A stretch of DNA of 64,000 nt from NCBI GenBank assembly GCA_963575645.1, contig OY754473.1, forward strand, positions 9,176,001-9,240,000, in the 5' to 3' direction. The notes under the pieces were generated by a model that searched no databases, was not told the DNA's origin, and saw nothing but the letters and a program-made list of their open reading frames with translations. The stretch comes from Xanthostigma xanthostigma (taxonomy: Eukaryota; Arthropoda; Insecta; Raphidioptera; Raphidiidae). Of the stretch, positions 43,705 to 54,024 are shown piece by piece (position 1 is the stretch's first letter; the number at the start of each line of letters is the position of its first letter). Position numbers and translations under genes: made by a program.

Positions 43705-44895
43705 AAACACACACACATCTCGCATCTTGTATCTTCCAATAAACAGTATTTTTTTTAACTTTATCCCAATTTCCTTTTGTGCAATTTATTCAAGTCCTTC
43801 AACTTCCGTTCGACGGTTTCGGGTAAGCTCTTTATTAATCATCATCAAATAATTTACGGGTCGCAACTTATTCATTGGCTTGTAACATAGACTTCAATCG
43901 CCTCAATACGATTTTTGAATGATTTCGGATTATCGAAAAGTTGTCTGATTAGTAAGGTGCTACACTGAATTTGTCTGATATAAATTTTTTCTATATCTGG
44001 ACAACTTATTTTATCACGTCTAACAATTTTCAGACGAATTGCTATGTTACCGATCGGTAAAATTTCTTAACGTTTTCAAAACGGTCTTAAAATTTAATGT
44101 GCTCACATTTTCTTCTGAAAAATGATTCTTTCGCATAAACTGACCCAAATTCACTCGTGAAAAGGATTTTCAGACGTTTTGCTATGATACTTTTTTTTTG
44201 TCTCATTTCTAATTTTTTTAAGTGGTCTCCCGGGTACACGCTACGCTAGTGGCGTCTGAAAAACGTGTTTTCCATATCTTAGAGCTATCATTCAACTACA
44301 TTCTGAAAATCAGACGGATTGCTATGATACAAATCTTTGATTAACGTCTGATTAGAACTCTTCAATAAATAAAATTATCGACCAATTTTTCAGACAATAT
44401 ATTAACAAACAATATAAAAAAATTAATACATTAACGTTTCGATCCGGATTTGGATCTTCTTCAGAACGGATCTAAAAATATAAAAAAAATAATTAATAAT
44501 TAGTTTCTATTTACTTTGAATGGAATTCGTGATAGATATTTTAAAAATATCTATCACGAATTCCATTCAAAGTAAATAGAAACTAATTATTAATTATTTT
44601 TTTTATATTTTTAGATCCGTTCTGAAGAAGATCCAAATCCGGATCGAAACGTTAATGTATTAATTTTTTTATATTGTTTGTTAATATATTGTCTGAAAAA
44701 TTGGTCGATAATTTTATTTATTGCTATGATACAGTTTGGTAAAATTTATTGACATTTTTGAAAATTTGGTTAGGTCTGACGATACACGGAAAATTTCTGA
44801 TATTGCGATTTTCGGGTTCAGGATAATCGAATCTATCAATTTGATGCGGTTTTCGTCGTATTGCTATGAGACAAAAATTTTGGTCGTGGGCTCTC
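43705..44895. other. Right non-coding arm of the Academ-like element
   Basis: It contains the subterminal repeats listed for the element and a 361-bp palindrome. No other gene is visible. Confidence 0.6.
44363..44723. repeat. 361-bp near-perfect palindrome
   Basis: The two 180-bp arms are inverted copies with no difference that I can find, around a one-base centre at 44543. Arms include Academ subterminal sequence (CGACCAATTTTTCAGAC) and a segment with CTGAAGAAGATCC and GGATCGAAACG. The outer arm ends fall within element sequence, so the structure is an inverted duplication of the element end or a foldback insertion. Confidence 0.85.
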
Positions 44896-44899
44896 GTAC

Positions 44900-45090
44900 T
44901 ACCAGGCAACGTGGCCTATGTTAAAACACAACCTCGTAATAAATCCCACAAACTATCTAGACCTGTCAAAATATTAGAAGATAAACAAATTAAAATTGCG
45001 ACCCCTTCAGGTACTTATCATAAACAGCAGCTTATTAGACCCCTTAAATTTCAGGTTAATAAAGATTCTGATAACAAGAGCAATGACAAA
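44900..45090 (+). pseudogene. Master Gypsy pol C-terminus
   Basis: The frame shows V-K-T-Q-P-R-N-K and Y-H-K-Q-Q-L-I-R-P-L-K-F, matching the last 60 residues of the intact pol upstream (V-K-L-D-P-R-S-K; Y-H-K-Q-E-L-K-K-P-L-R-F), and ends at a stop at 45091. Confidence 0.8.
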
Positions 45091-46150
45091 TGAAGAATTG
45101 CAATACAAAGACTTGACGGACAACCCTGGCATACTACCTTTCAAGTTACACGATACCAAGGTTCAAGAAATCACCCACTCATTTATACATTTTTATGACT
45201 TAAATGAACTCTAATAAATTAGACTCAGTTTAAAGCTATACAAACAACACATATTTCCATACTTTAAATTATTCAAATATTGCTGACACAGATATCGAAG
45301 GTATCCTAAAACACATAGATTATAATTTTTCGAAAATATTTTCAAAATTAAATGCTATCCTCTTGTAAAATAATGTTAATCGTAAGAAAAGAGGGCTTAT
45401 AAATGGATTGGGCACTATTATAAAATCAATCTCTGGCAACTTAGATCATACTGATGCTGAAAGGTATGACAAAGAGATAGAAAATCTTAAGAAAACGCAA
45501 ACCCTGCTACTGAATGACCACAATATTCAAATATCATAAAATAAAAATTTAGTTACTTCCTTTAATAACACATTAACAATTTTAACAAATAATCAAAAAG
45601 AACTTGAAAAAATAATAAATTGACATGAAAATTATCTTCAATATTTTATAAAACGCTATGTTTTAGAATTAACATTACTTAATCTGCACGAAATTCTTAA
45701 CTTTTTAACCGAATTAGAAACATCAATTACTTTTTCACGAGTCAATCAACAGCATACATCCCTTTTAAAACCTGCCGTATTAAATTCACTAATAAAACAA
45801 GTAACGCAGTGGTACGGAATAGATGCTATACCATTTTCTGCCCAAAATTTGAATGCTTATTACTCTGCTATAGATGTTAAATATTTTTTGAATAATAAAA
45901 ATATTATAAACTTTATTGTGGACCTCCCCATAACATATTCTGACACCTTTACCCAATATCAGTTGATTCCTATACCTACACCAAACAATCAAATATTAAT
46001 TCCAACCAAATCGTATGTAACTTTGAATGACAGATATTATTGGTACAGTGAAAATGAATGTTCCACGTACGGAACCGAAACACTATGCAAATTTGGTCAC
46101 CCGTATATCGCCAAATTTAGACAGGATTGTATCCAAACATTATTATTATT
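45091..46150 (+). pseudogene. Master Gypsy env, N-terminal to central part
   Basis: The sequence encodes an errantivirus envelope glycoprotein of the baculovirus-F-like type in several frames. A short basic cleavage-like site followed by a glycine-rich hydrophobic stretch occurs at about 45384-45440. Longer open parts near 45849-46140 hold the conserved proline and tyrosine blocks. Many stops exist, so no protein is made. It breaks off near 46140. Confidence 0.78.
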
Positions 46151-47235
46151 ATTTAGTCAATTATTTTATTTTTATTAACATTCATTAATAAACACTTAAT
46201 GTAGAGCCCACGTGGTAAGGATTCTTGATACGGAACCCGACGTGCCTGTCCTCTCTATCCTAAGAACCCATGTGCGCGCAACGCTACTGGGAGTGGACAC
46301 TCTACTCTCGCGCGCACAACATAATGGTGCCCGCGACGAGATCAACAATAGCATACGCGGGCGTCGTAACAATAATGGTGCCTGCGATGAGATTAATAAT
46401 TCATTTCGTCGACGGGCCGCGTAACAATATTGCTGGCAGTGGTGGGATTTAACGATGAACAATAACTCCTTTTGTTGACAATTCAGGTGTTTTGTGATTT
46501 AGGTACATTCGACAATTAATATTATAAGTAATTTTGTTATTAACAATTAATAAAAGTTGTTTGAAATTAAAGCAATGTAAGTACCTATCGTTATTAATGT
46601 TATTATTTATTATTATCATTATTTATTGAAATAACATTTAAATCATGCGAGGTACGAAAGCGGAAAACATTACAAACTATCTGAATGAACACTTTGAAAA
46701 TGAAGAATTCGAAGTTGAACAAATCGAAACCAAAGGTCCCAACGCTTGTTTCAGAGTAGGCGCTAGAAGACAGCTAGAAGAACAATTATATAATGAAGAT
46801 TTCTGGCCAGCAGGCACAGTAATAAAAAGATATTTTTTTCCAAAACAGCAACAAGCCAAATTTGAAAGCACGGGGTTTCGAAAGTCATCTGAAGAAACGT
46901 CATGAAATACAATCGTTAAACATAACAATATTTAACATACAGTCCCTCAGACACAAAACCGATATGCTACAATTGGTTCTCTGTGGTCTAAAATGTAATA
47001 TTGATGTTGTCTGTTTAACAGAACATTGGCTTAAACATAGTGAAGTTAACTCAATAAAGCTAAAAGATTACAACATAGGTAGTATAAGCTGCCGCACGAA
47101 ATTTTTACATGGCGGTACGGTTATCTTCGTCAACAATAGAATAAAATACCGTAAAGTTGAATTAGATGAACTATGCATAGAAAAAGATTTTGAATGCAGA
47201 CTTTTCTTGTATAGTACTGTGCATTTACAGGGCAC
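46151..47235 (+). pseudogene. LINE 5' fragment: ORF1 C-terminus and AP endonuclease start
   Basis: A leader with two 51-55 bp direct repeats (46321-46371, 46372-46426; ATAATGGTGCC...) precedes an ATG at 46645. The following frame has the LINE ORF1-type end F-R-V-G-A-R-R and W-P-A-G-T-V-I-K-R-Y-F-F. From 46862 another frame gives the endonuclease start: I-F-N-I-Q-S-L-R-H-K, V-V-C-L-T-E-H-W-L-K and H-G-G-T-V-I-F-V. The RT part is absent. It lies between two diverged copies of an env block. Confidence 0.7.
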
Positions 47236-48800
47236 CTTCATAAACTTTATTGTTGACATCCCCATAACATATTCTGACACCTTTACCCAATATCAGTTAA
47301 TACCAATACCTACACCAAGCAATCAAATATTAATCCCAACCACACCGTATATAACTTTGAACGACAGATATTACTGGTACAGTGAAAATGAATGGTCCAC
47401 GTACGGAGCCGAAACATTGTGCAAATTTGGCCATCCGTATATAGCCCAATTACGACAAGATTGTATTCAAACATTGTTAACAAAGAAAGAAGAATTAACA
47501 TGTCAACTACAGAAAATCGAAAATATTACAGAAGTTATAATAGAGAAGATGGACGCAAAACATTACATAATAATCGCGAATAAACCAACACCAGTTACTA
47601 GCAACTGCCAGACTACACCAATACTTCAAGGAATAAAATTACTGAAACTTCCAAACAATTGCAAGTTTTCCATAGGACATTCAACTTATGAAAATAACGT
47701 CATCACAAGAACGAAAAATGAAATTATATTTCCTAATATCGTTATAAAACCAGACGAAAATGCAAACAATAAACAACTAAGTTTGGAAAAAGTCCCACTT
47801 GGAGACCTACACGAACTTTATATTCAAGTCAATATGCTGAAACCAATTATCGAAATGAGTGAAAAATCAACAAATTATCACTATTTCGCATTATATACAG
47901 CGTGTCCCATTTTAATGTCCCACCCCGGATAACTTTTGTCAGTGACCTTGAATGAAAAATTGTTTGGTACAAAAGTTGTACAACTTGGAGGGGGACATTC
48001 GATGGCACTAATACTTTTGACCTTGGGTATAAGGTTCAAGGTCATTCAAGGTCAACTTTGTTTTTTTTTAATGGAACGTCCTATTTTTGACATCGGTAAT
48101 CGATTGCGCGTAAAAAAATATGAGACTTTTGTCTGAAACTTTTTTTGAAAACGGGCAAATTTTCTCAATTAATTTAGCCTTCAAAATTGAAAATTTTTGA
48201 ATTTTCAACTCGAGAATGGTGAGATTTTCTTCAAAAACAATAGGGCTTCTCATATTTGCATACCAAACATCCTCCCAAAATTTTGTTTCAATCCGTTCAT
48301 CCGTTTGACCTGTATAGTGTTCACAGATTAACCGAATAACCGACTAACAGACTAACAGACGCACAGAGTTTTGCCCGTTCTCGAAAAAAGTTTCAGACAA
48401 AAGTTTCATATTTTTTCACGCGCAATCGATTGCCGATGTCAAAAATAGGACGTTCCATTAAAAAAAACAAAGTTGACCTTGAATGACCTTGAACCTTATA
48501 CCCAAGGTCAAAAGTATTAGTGCCATCGAATGTCCCCCTCCAAGTTGTACAACTTTTGTACCAAACAATTTTTCATTCAAGGTCACTGACAAAAGTTATC
48601 CGGGGTGGGACATTAAAATGGGACACGCTGTATATTGATAGCAACTGTTATTTGCTATTCCTGTTGGAAACTCAAAGAAGCGATCTACAGGACTTTGAAG
48701 TCAAGAACAATTAGCCAAGCCGATGACCAATCCTTGGTGCCGCCCCAAAATTCGATTCTTTCGACAACCCATAAAGTCGAGGGCGATTTTCCTCTAAAGG
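47236..48800 (+). pseudogene. env central to C-terminal part, with repeated block
   Basis: The first 240 bp repeat the block at 45900-46140 with roughly 10 percent differences, then the frame continues beyond it. The membrane-spanning end is split by a MITE (47896-48632) and resumes at 48635 with a hydrophobic segment. The last codons overlap the polypurine tract. Divergence between the two blocks suggests that two related env copies meet here. Confidence 0.72.
47896..48632. mobile_element. Foldback MITE, Tc1/mariner-like ends
   Basis: Long inverted arms of about 260 bp (47896-48157 and 48372-48632) start TACAGCGTGTCCCATTTTAA and are flanked by TA on both sides. A non-coding centre of about 210 bp has no motif I recognise. 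The arms differ at a handful of positions only. It inserted in the env membrane-span region. Confidence 0.88.
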
Positions 48801-48834
48801 ATGGAGGAGTTATAATATTATATAATGTCGCAGA
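48796..48834 (+). other. Polypurine tract and start of 3' LTR of the master Gypsy
   Basis: AAAGGATGGAGG (48796-48807) is followed by AGTTATAATATTATA, the same arrangement as at 4194-4215. The LTR is cut after about 25 bp by pogo sequence. Confidence 0.65.
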
Positions 48835-49600
48835 ATGTTTTGGTAATGCATATCCACTTGCATTTACACCTTGCAACATTCAAAGTGGGTTTAAAGTTTC
48901 AGGAATATGGCCCTTCAATGATAATATTTTTGGGGACGATGAGTTTCTTAGCTCTTTTGTTACTGATAGACCATATGTTGTGCAAGATCCCGATGTTGAC
49001 AACACGTCAAACACCCAATCAAATGAGGACGATACACAAACAAATAGTGCTTTACCAGGACCATCGACATCTGCATGTATTGAACAGCAAATTGATGTCG
49101 ATACGCAAGTAAATATTGCCTCACCTGGACCATCAGCATCTTCTGCTGATAATAAAAGGCAGACTAATAAAATGGCATTACCGATTTCACCTGAAATTAT
49201 TCGTCCCTTCCCAAAGGCTCCACGACGCAAAAATAAAAGGTCCAATAACAGAAGAGGGAAAACGAGAGTTCTGACCGATACCCCTGAAAAGCAGGAATTG
49301 GAGCTGTTGGCCACTAATAAAAGGAAGAAAGAAGTTAATAAAAAAATAAAATCTGTTAAAAAGAAAGTTTTTAAGAAAGTCAATAGCAGTAGTGAAGACG
49401 AAACTGACATGGTCTTGGAGAGTGATACATGCGATGATGATTATGACGAAAATATTTGCATAGGTTGTGGTGAGAATTATTTTCAAACCTCAAGCACAGA
49501 GGACTGGATTCAGTGTGTTACCTGCCGTGGCTGGGTTCATGAAGATTGCACCTCCTTTGAACAATATTGTCAAAAATGCGGTATTAAAGCAAAAAAGTGA
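48835..49600 (+). pseudogene. pogo-like (jerky type) transposase C-terminus with zinc finger
   Basis: The frame has C-N-I-Q-S-G-F-K-V-S-G-I-W-P-F-N, the conserved end of the DDE_1 domain. Then come S-P-E-I-I-R-P-F-P-K-A, T-D-T-P-E-K, a lysine-rich region, an acidic segment and a PHD-like finger C-I-G-C-G...W-I-Q-C...C-R-G-W-V-H-E-D-C to the stop. DNA-binding and most catalytic parts are missing. The open frame begins within env and runs 321 codons, by chance in phase. Confidence 0.85.
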
Positions 49601-49689
49601 TTTGAAAATAGCCATACCTATATTTTTGTTTTTAATTTTTATTTTCTTTCTTACTAGAATTAAAATTTTAAAGATAATTTTGTGTTGTT

Positions 49690-49960
49690 ACTTCTATATT
49701 GCCTTTTAAATAAATGTCCCGAGGTACAATATTTAGTGCCCCGAGGTACAAGACGTGATTGTACCTTGGGACAAATATCCCTAAAGACTTTATTGACATT
49801 TGTTCGTATATTACACTGAATATGTGGTTTGGTGCACCTTAACATTGTAATGTTATTAAGTGTTAATTGAAATTTATAATAATTTATAATAATATATTAA
49901 CAACAACTTAAATATATATATTTAAAAAAAAGTGTCCCAAGGTACAAGGACCTCCCCTAC
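49690..49960. repeat. pogo-type non-coding tail with CCAAGGTACAA repeats
   Basis: CCCGAGGTACAA occurs twice, its complement TTGTACCTTGGGAC once, and TGTCCCAAGGTACAAGGACC ends the block with CTCCCCTAC at 49960. A related block with the same ending is found at 53020-53269. It is probably the 3' end of the pogo-like element. Confidence 0.5.
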
Positions 49961-50510
49961 TTGCAAAATTACATTTACTGGAAGTAATATTGCAATATGC
50001 GTATGTAAAGCAAATTTTAAAAATAGGACCGTTACATTAAATTTACAAACCGAAATGTAAAAATAAAAAAGCATTTGTAAAATTACAAATAAGAAATGTA
50101 ACATTAAAGATGGCTTTTTGTAAAATTGCAGTTATTTCTAAATTTACAACACAAGTTTTAAATTTACATTATTGTGTGTATTATTCCAACTAAGCAAATA
50201 ATAATAAAAAACGTTTATTAAAAATACATTTCCATTCTAAAATTACTTTACAATGTATAATTACCACATTTAATGTAGGTTTTTATTCGCCTACATTAAA
50301 TGTAGTGATTTTACATGTATTTTTTACGGTGTGTAAAATACAGTCTCCTTTTTATGTAGGTTTAGCCTAACTTCTCGAGGGGCTAACCGATTTGAATGAT
50401 TATGATTTCACTGTATTCTGAAAGAGGTCGAAGTGTTTTTGTAAATTTTTACTTACACCGACTTAGTAGTTTTTAAGCATTCGTTGATTTCGTCTTTTTT
50501 TACCAAAGAG
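49961..50510. other. Non-coding stretch before exon-like segments
   Basis: AT-rich sequence with repeated AAATTTACA and AAATTACA words at 49980-50320, no coding motif. A pyrimidine tract near 50490 precedes the first exon candidate. Confidence 0.45.
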
Positions 50511-50934
50511 ATGTAACGATAGAAGAGGAGCCAGCGAGATCATGCATCGTCGAGGATATGACGTCAGGCAGCATTTCAAGGTCTGTGGTGGTCAATATTT
50601 GCCCATCGATGATAATGGGTGAATCATTTCATACGGTGGACAGGACACTGCAGTATCCAATCAACAAATTTAAGTTGATTGTTGTGGATGGCTGCAGTGA
50701 CTTCGTGGTATGTATTATTTTTTATGTGTGTAGATTAAGTCTTCGATTGACAATATAGTTCTTGAAAATTCGTTTCTACGATAATTTTTATTTTACTTAA
50801 ATTGCAGGTGCGTTTCAGCAAGTGCAGGGAGCTGACTGTGGCGGAGGTCGACTCCACTTTCGAGCGCATCCACGTCGTCAAGTTGAAGTGCAACAATCCC
50901 AGGCCGACCAAAAGAGCTAAGCCGACCATCACAG
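50511..50934 (+). CDS. Two exon-like segments of unidentified protein
   Basis: Segment 50511-50707 is open in one frame and ends at G|GTATGT. Segment 50808-50934 starts after TTGCAG and ends at G|GTAATT. The frame continues across the 100-bp intron (S-D-F-V / V-R-F-S-K-C-R-E-L). The second segment is clearly richer in G and C at third positions than neighbouring repeats. It leaves one base for the next exon, compatible with the exon at 53682. The protein is not recognised. An additional candidate exon (51263-51292) would stop the frame after four codons. Confidence 0.45.
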
Positions 50935-51294
50935 GTAATTTTTTTTCCCTGACTACAGCCAACTACTAAGTTTTTTTACCTATATCTGTTCAAATAAAAA
51001 ACCTGTTCAGTGGCCATAACTGTTATAGAAACATTAGCAAATGATGTTTGTCAAAGACTCCAAGATTTAAACTGCAGCTTATTTAACGCACGCTAACCAG
51101 AGGCAAAACACATTTTTTCTTGCTTTAAAATGAGACTACCCATTTTTCTAGAGTATTTGGTTCAATGTTGCCTACGACTGAATTATATTTCAAGTTAATA
51201 TAACCTTTTTTATTGTAAAATTCGAAATAATGAATAAAAAGTAATAAAATAATTTCTTTTAGACTGTCCTTGCTAAGGACTCTTCTCGCTCGGT

Positions 51295-51599
51295 AAGTTT
51301 TTATTTTTATTTATTTTTGGTCTTCCGTTTTATTTCGAACAGCATTTGTTACACGTGATGGAATTTCTCATTTTAAAAGAATATGTTTTGGACTATGACG
51401 TAACGCAACGAGTGTACCTATTTCATACACTTGTTAATTTAGTTCTAACAGTGATCAGCATTTGTCTCTCTACGGATAGTATCAAAGTCATATAACCAGT
51501 CTTTTTAAAGACTAAAAACCCTCCTTAAACCAGTCTTTCTCAAGACTACTGGTGACCACTGGTCTGTTAAGACTAGTGGTCATTTGTGACAAGTTTTCT
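51295..51599 (+). other. 5' UTR-like repeats upstream of the Jockey ORF1
   Basis: The motif CCAGTCTTTNNNAAGACTA recurs with variations at about 51498, 51530 and 51560. It lies directly before the ORF1 start and may be part of the LINE promoter region. Confidence 0.4.
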
Positions 51600-52620
51600 T
51601 TTACAGTATCACCAGCGAACAATGGACACAGACGCAAAATCAATTCCATCATCGCCCTCTGACACCATCGAAGCATATCAGCTCATAATCGAGGAACTGG
51701 AGGGAAACGATAATCGCAGCTCGGAGGACCAGGCCACCTTAGACAAATTACGAGCATTCGTAAGACATACCGTACATAGTATGGACCTCGACGAGCCAAG
51801 AAACAAGCGCAAGCGCACATCAGATTGCGAACAGGATCATTCCACAGATGATGACAGCAAAGATGACGGATTTACCACTGTCAAGAAAAAAGTCAAGACA
51901 TCGCCCATCTTTGTCTACGGACAAGAACCGCTTAGCCTCACGAGCAGACTAAGCAGAGCTAAACTTGCCTTTACAGCAGCAAACAAGGGACAGGCCCTTA
52001 AAATTAAATTCGAGACGCCGGAGGACTACCGGGAAGCCATCCATATTCTGGACAGCATCAACGCTGAATATCACTCATTTCTTCTAAAGGAGGAGAAAGA
52101 CGTAAACCTCGTCATTCGAGGACTACCCAGAAACACTGACTGCGACAGCCTAAGAGAAGCTATTTCACTCAAGGGCTAAAAAATCAAACATCTAAACAGT
52201 CTACTTCGATCCAAGTAGCATGAATAATGATTTCAGAAACATCACACAAATCAACGGCATCTGCGTCACCGTCGAACCTTTTCGAGGCAGAAAAGGCCCC
52301 CCGCAATGCTACCGCTGTCAGCGCTTTGGCCACTCGTCAGCAGTCTGCAAATCTCTTCCACGCTGCGTAATTTGCGGAGAAAACCACGACGCAAAGCAAT
52401 GCTCAAAGTAAAAGAATACGCCCGCAATGTACTGCAAGTGCCGCGGTGAGCATCCGGCGAACTACCGAGGATGCGAATACTACAAAAATCTTGCTTCAAA
52501 GGCAAAAAATCCGCATGACAAAGAGCCAGCCGCCAACAAACCTCCGCCGCAAAAGACGGAACCCAAATCCATCAGTACACCACCACCGGAAGCCCTGAAA
52601 ATGAACACCACGTGAACCTA
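51600..52620 (+). pseudogene. Jockey-type LINE ORF1 (gag-like) with CCHC knuckles
   Basis: The frame from M-D-T-D-A-K (51622) is open to 52179. It includes V-N-L-V-I-R-G-L-P-R and, after a frame change, C-Y-R-C-Q-R-F-G-H...C and C-V-I-C-G-E-N-H...C, then N-Y-R-G-C-E-Y-Y. This is the nucleocapsid-like ORF1 of Jockey-clade LINEs. Stops near 52180 and 52410 break it. ORF2 is absent. Confidence 0.85.
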
Positions 52621-52732
52621 CGCACATGCCCTCGCGGCTAAAAGACCCGCGCCCTCAGCTGCACACAAAGTAGAGAAGCCACTACCACAGCGTCCACCCA
52701 AGAAAATCAGGGCATTGTTGGTGACGCACATA

Positions 52733-52946
52733 AAGAGTTGGCGCATTTGGGTGTTGACAAAACTTTAGTTCGCGTCAAGGCAAGTTATTATTTCCTTAAA
52801 ATGAGAGAGTTTATAGTATCTTACGTAAATAGGTGCATATCTTGCATGTATTATAAAACACCGAGGGGTAAGCAACTAAGGTTTTTGCATCCGTTAGACA
52901 AGGGAAGTGAACCATTTCAAGTAGGGCACATTGACCATTTAGGTTC
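52733..52946 (+). pseudogene. Gypsy integrase zinc-module fragment
   Basis: L-A-H-L-G-V-D-K-T and R-V-K-A-S-Y-Y-F, then C-I-S-C-M-Y-Y-K-T form the H-H-C-C region. P-F-Q-V-G-H-I-D-H-L-G starts the catalytic core, then similarity stops. It differs from the other Gypsy copies here. Confidence 0.75.
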
Positions 52947-52989
52947 TTTCAGATTTAACTATTTTTCTATTATTTTTGAATAAAATTTA

Positions 52990-53275
52990 TGTGAGAAAAT
53001 GTTTATTTAATTTATGTTATGCTGTGTTCAAAGGTACATGATATATAGTTCCAAGGTACATGAACGTTGTGTACCTTGGAACATTTTGAGTTGGTGTCAA
53101 CTTTATTTCATAAAATCATCTTTGTGTTTAAACTTTTTTACTTAATTTGTAAGGAACCCAAAAAATTAGGCGTAGACAAAAAAAAAAAGTAGTGCTAAAA
53201 TATGCAAAAACTTAAAAAAAAAAAATTAAAAACCGAGAATCGTTCCAAGGTTCAACACTCTCCCCTACCTATATA
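52990..53275. repeat. pogo-type tail, second copy
   Basis: AAAGGTACATG and CCAAGGTACATG are followed by the complement GTACCTTGGAAC. The block ends GTTCCAAGGTTCAACACTCTCCCCTACC at 53242-53269. It mirrors the block at 49690-49960 and follows the integrase fragment directly. Confidence 0.5.
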
Positions 53276-53412
53276 AACTATTGCAAATTCAAAAAATTCA
53301 GTATACGTCTGTACTCCTGAAGATGGACTTATTGTCTGAAACGATCGTCGAAAAAGAAAATATTTGTATAATTTTCAAGTGTTTTATTATTTATTATGTC
53401 AGGTTTTAGTTT

Positions 53413-54024
53413 TTGAACTTTTTTTTTTTGAAAGCATTACCATAAAAGAATAAATAAGGGTTTTCGACGAAATTACAGATTTTCGGAACTGGTTTTCATC
53501 CATTTTGTATGCACGCATACATTCAAAGCTCGTAATATAGAGCCATGCGGGTGAATAAGGAGTCATATGGGCTCGTGAACAGTCGCCTTAATGGCTACTT
53601 GTTTTATATTGGGAAAGAATTATATAAATCATTTTTGTTTGTGAGTAGATATGTGTTTTTTATCATCGATATGCATTGTAGGCTACTTCGAAGAGGACGC
53701 CAAAATTTACAATTACATCTTGAAGAACTACGCACCGTTGCAAGAATGGCGGACTCTTCGAAGCCGCGGGCAGCAGATACCAACTACAATATTAGGTCAC
53801 ACGTTGACCGAAGTATTGGAAGACTTTTTATTGCGTAAGTATTTCTAAGAAATGCCTGTGTACGTATCGCTGTTTAAGTTTGTTACTTTATAAATATACT
53901 TTTTGCATTTATTTTTCAATGTTTGGCTTCAGATGTCAACATTTTTTTTTTAAATCTGGTCTGCAGAGAGAGAAAAAAAGACCTCATTGAATATTGAAAA
54001 ATAAAATTCTCTTTAATATAATGA
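53413..54024 (+). repeat. 612-bp segment with 153-nt exon, copy 1
   Basis: This segment is nearly identical to 60882-61490. Its exon (53682-53834) lies between TTGTAG and GTAAGT and encodes about 50 residues, Y-F-E-E-D-A-K-I-Y-N-Y-I-L, then P-L-Q-E-W-R-T-L-R and L-T-E-V-L-E-D-F. Exon phase is 1 at both ends. Flanking intron sequence is part of the repeated unit. The domain is not recognised. Confidence 0.7.

Larger units (their letters stand above)
40866..44895 (+). mobile_element. Academ-like DNA transposon
   Basis: Terminal inverted repeats GAGAGCCCACGACCAAAA match perfectly at both ends and are flanked by GTAC on each side (40862-40865, 44896-44899). TA outside GTAC is an alternative duplication. 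Subterminal motif CAGACGNATTGCTATGATAC occurs five times on the right (44030, 44168, 44311, 44717, 44853) and in inverse orientation on the left (about 41012-41049 and 41164). The gene inside codes for a PIN/XPG-like nuclease with a cysteine-rich start, a combination reported for the Academ superfamily. Confidence 0.7.
20587..48834 (+). mobile_element. Master Gypsy (errantivirus-like) element in scattered pieces
   Basis: Pieces appear in one orientation and in the correct order. They are gag (20587-20744, 21241-21860, 29423-29640), protease to RNase H (about 30500-32983), integrase (34343-35107, 40716-40861, 44900-45090), env (45100-46150 and 47236-48800) and a polypurine tract with LTR start (48796-48808). 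The gaps are filled by recognisable later insertions. The order argues for one ancient copy; an alternative is several related copies trapped near each other, which is likely for the duplicated env block. No intact gene remains. Confidence 0.6.

Noticed and set aside
46212-46462. Frames on both strands in the GC-rich repeat pair
   Set aside because: They derive from two 51-55 bp direct repeats, not from conserved coding sequence.
48880-49486. Minus-strand frames up to 176 codons
   Set aside because: Antisense to the pogo C-terminal region, whose zinc finger and T-D-T-P-E-K motif are on the plus strand.
51263-51292. 30-bp exon between TTTTAG and GTAAGT
   Set aside because: In the phase left by the preceding segment it stops after four codons; it could be a terminal exon but support is too weak.
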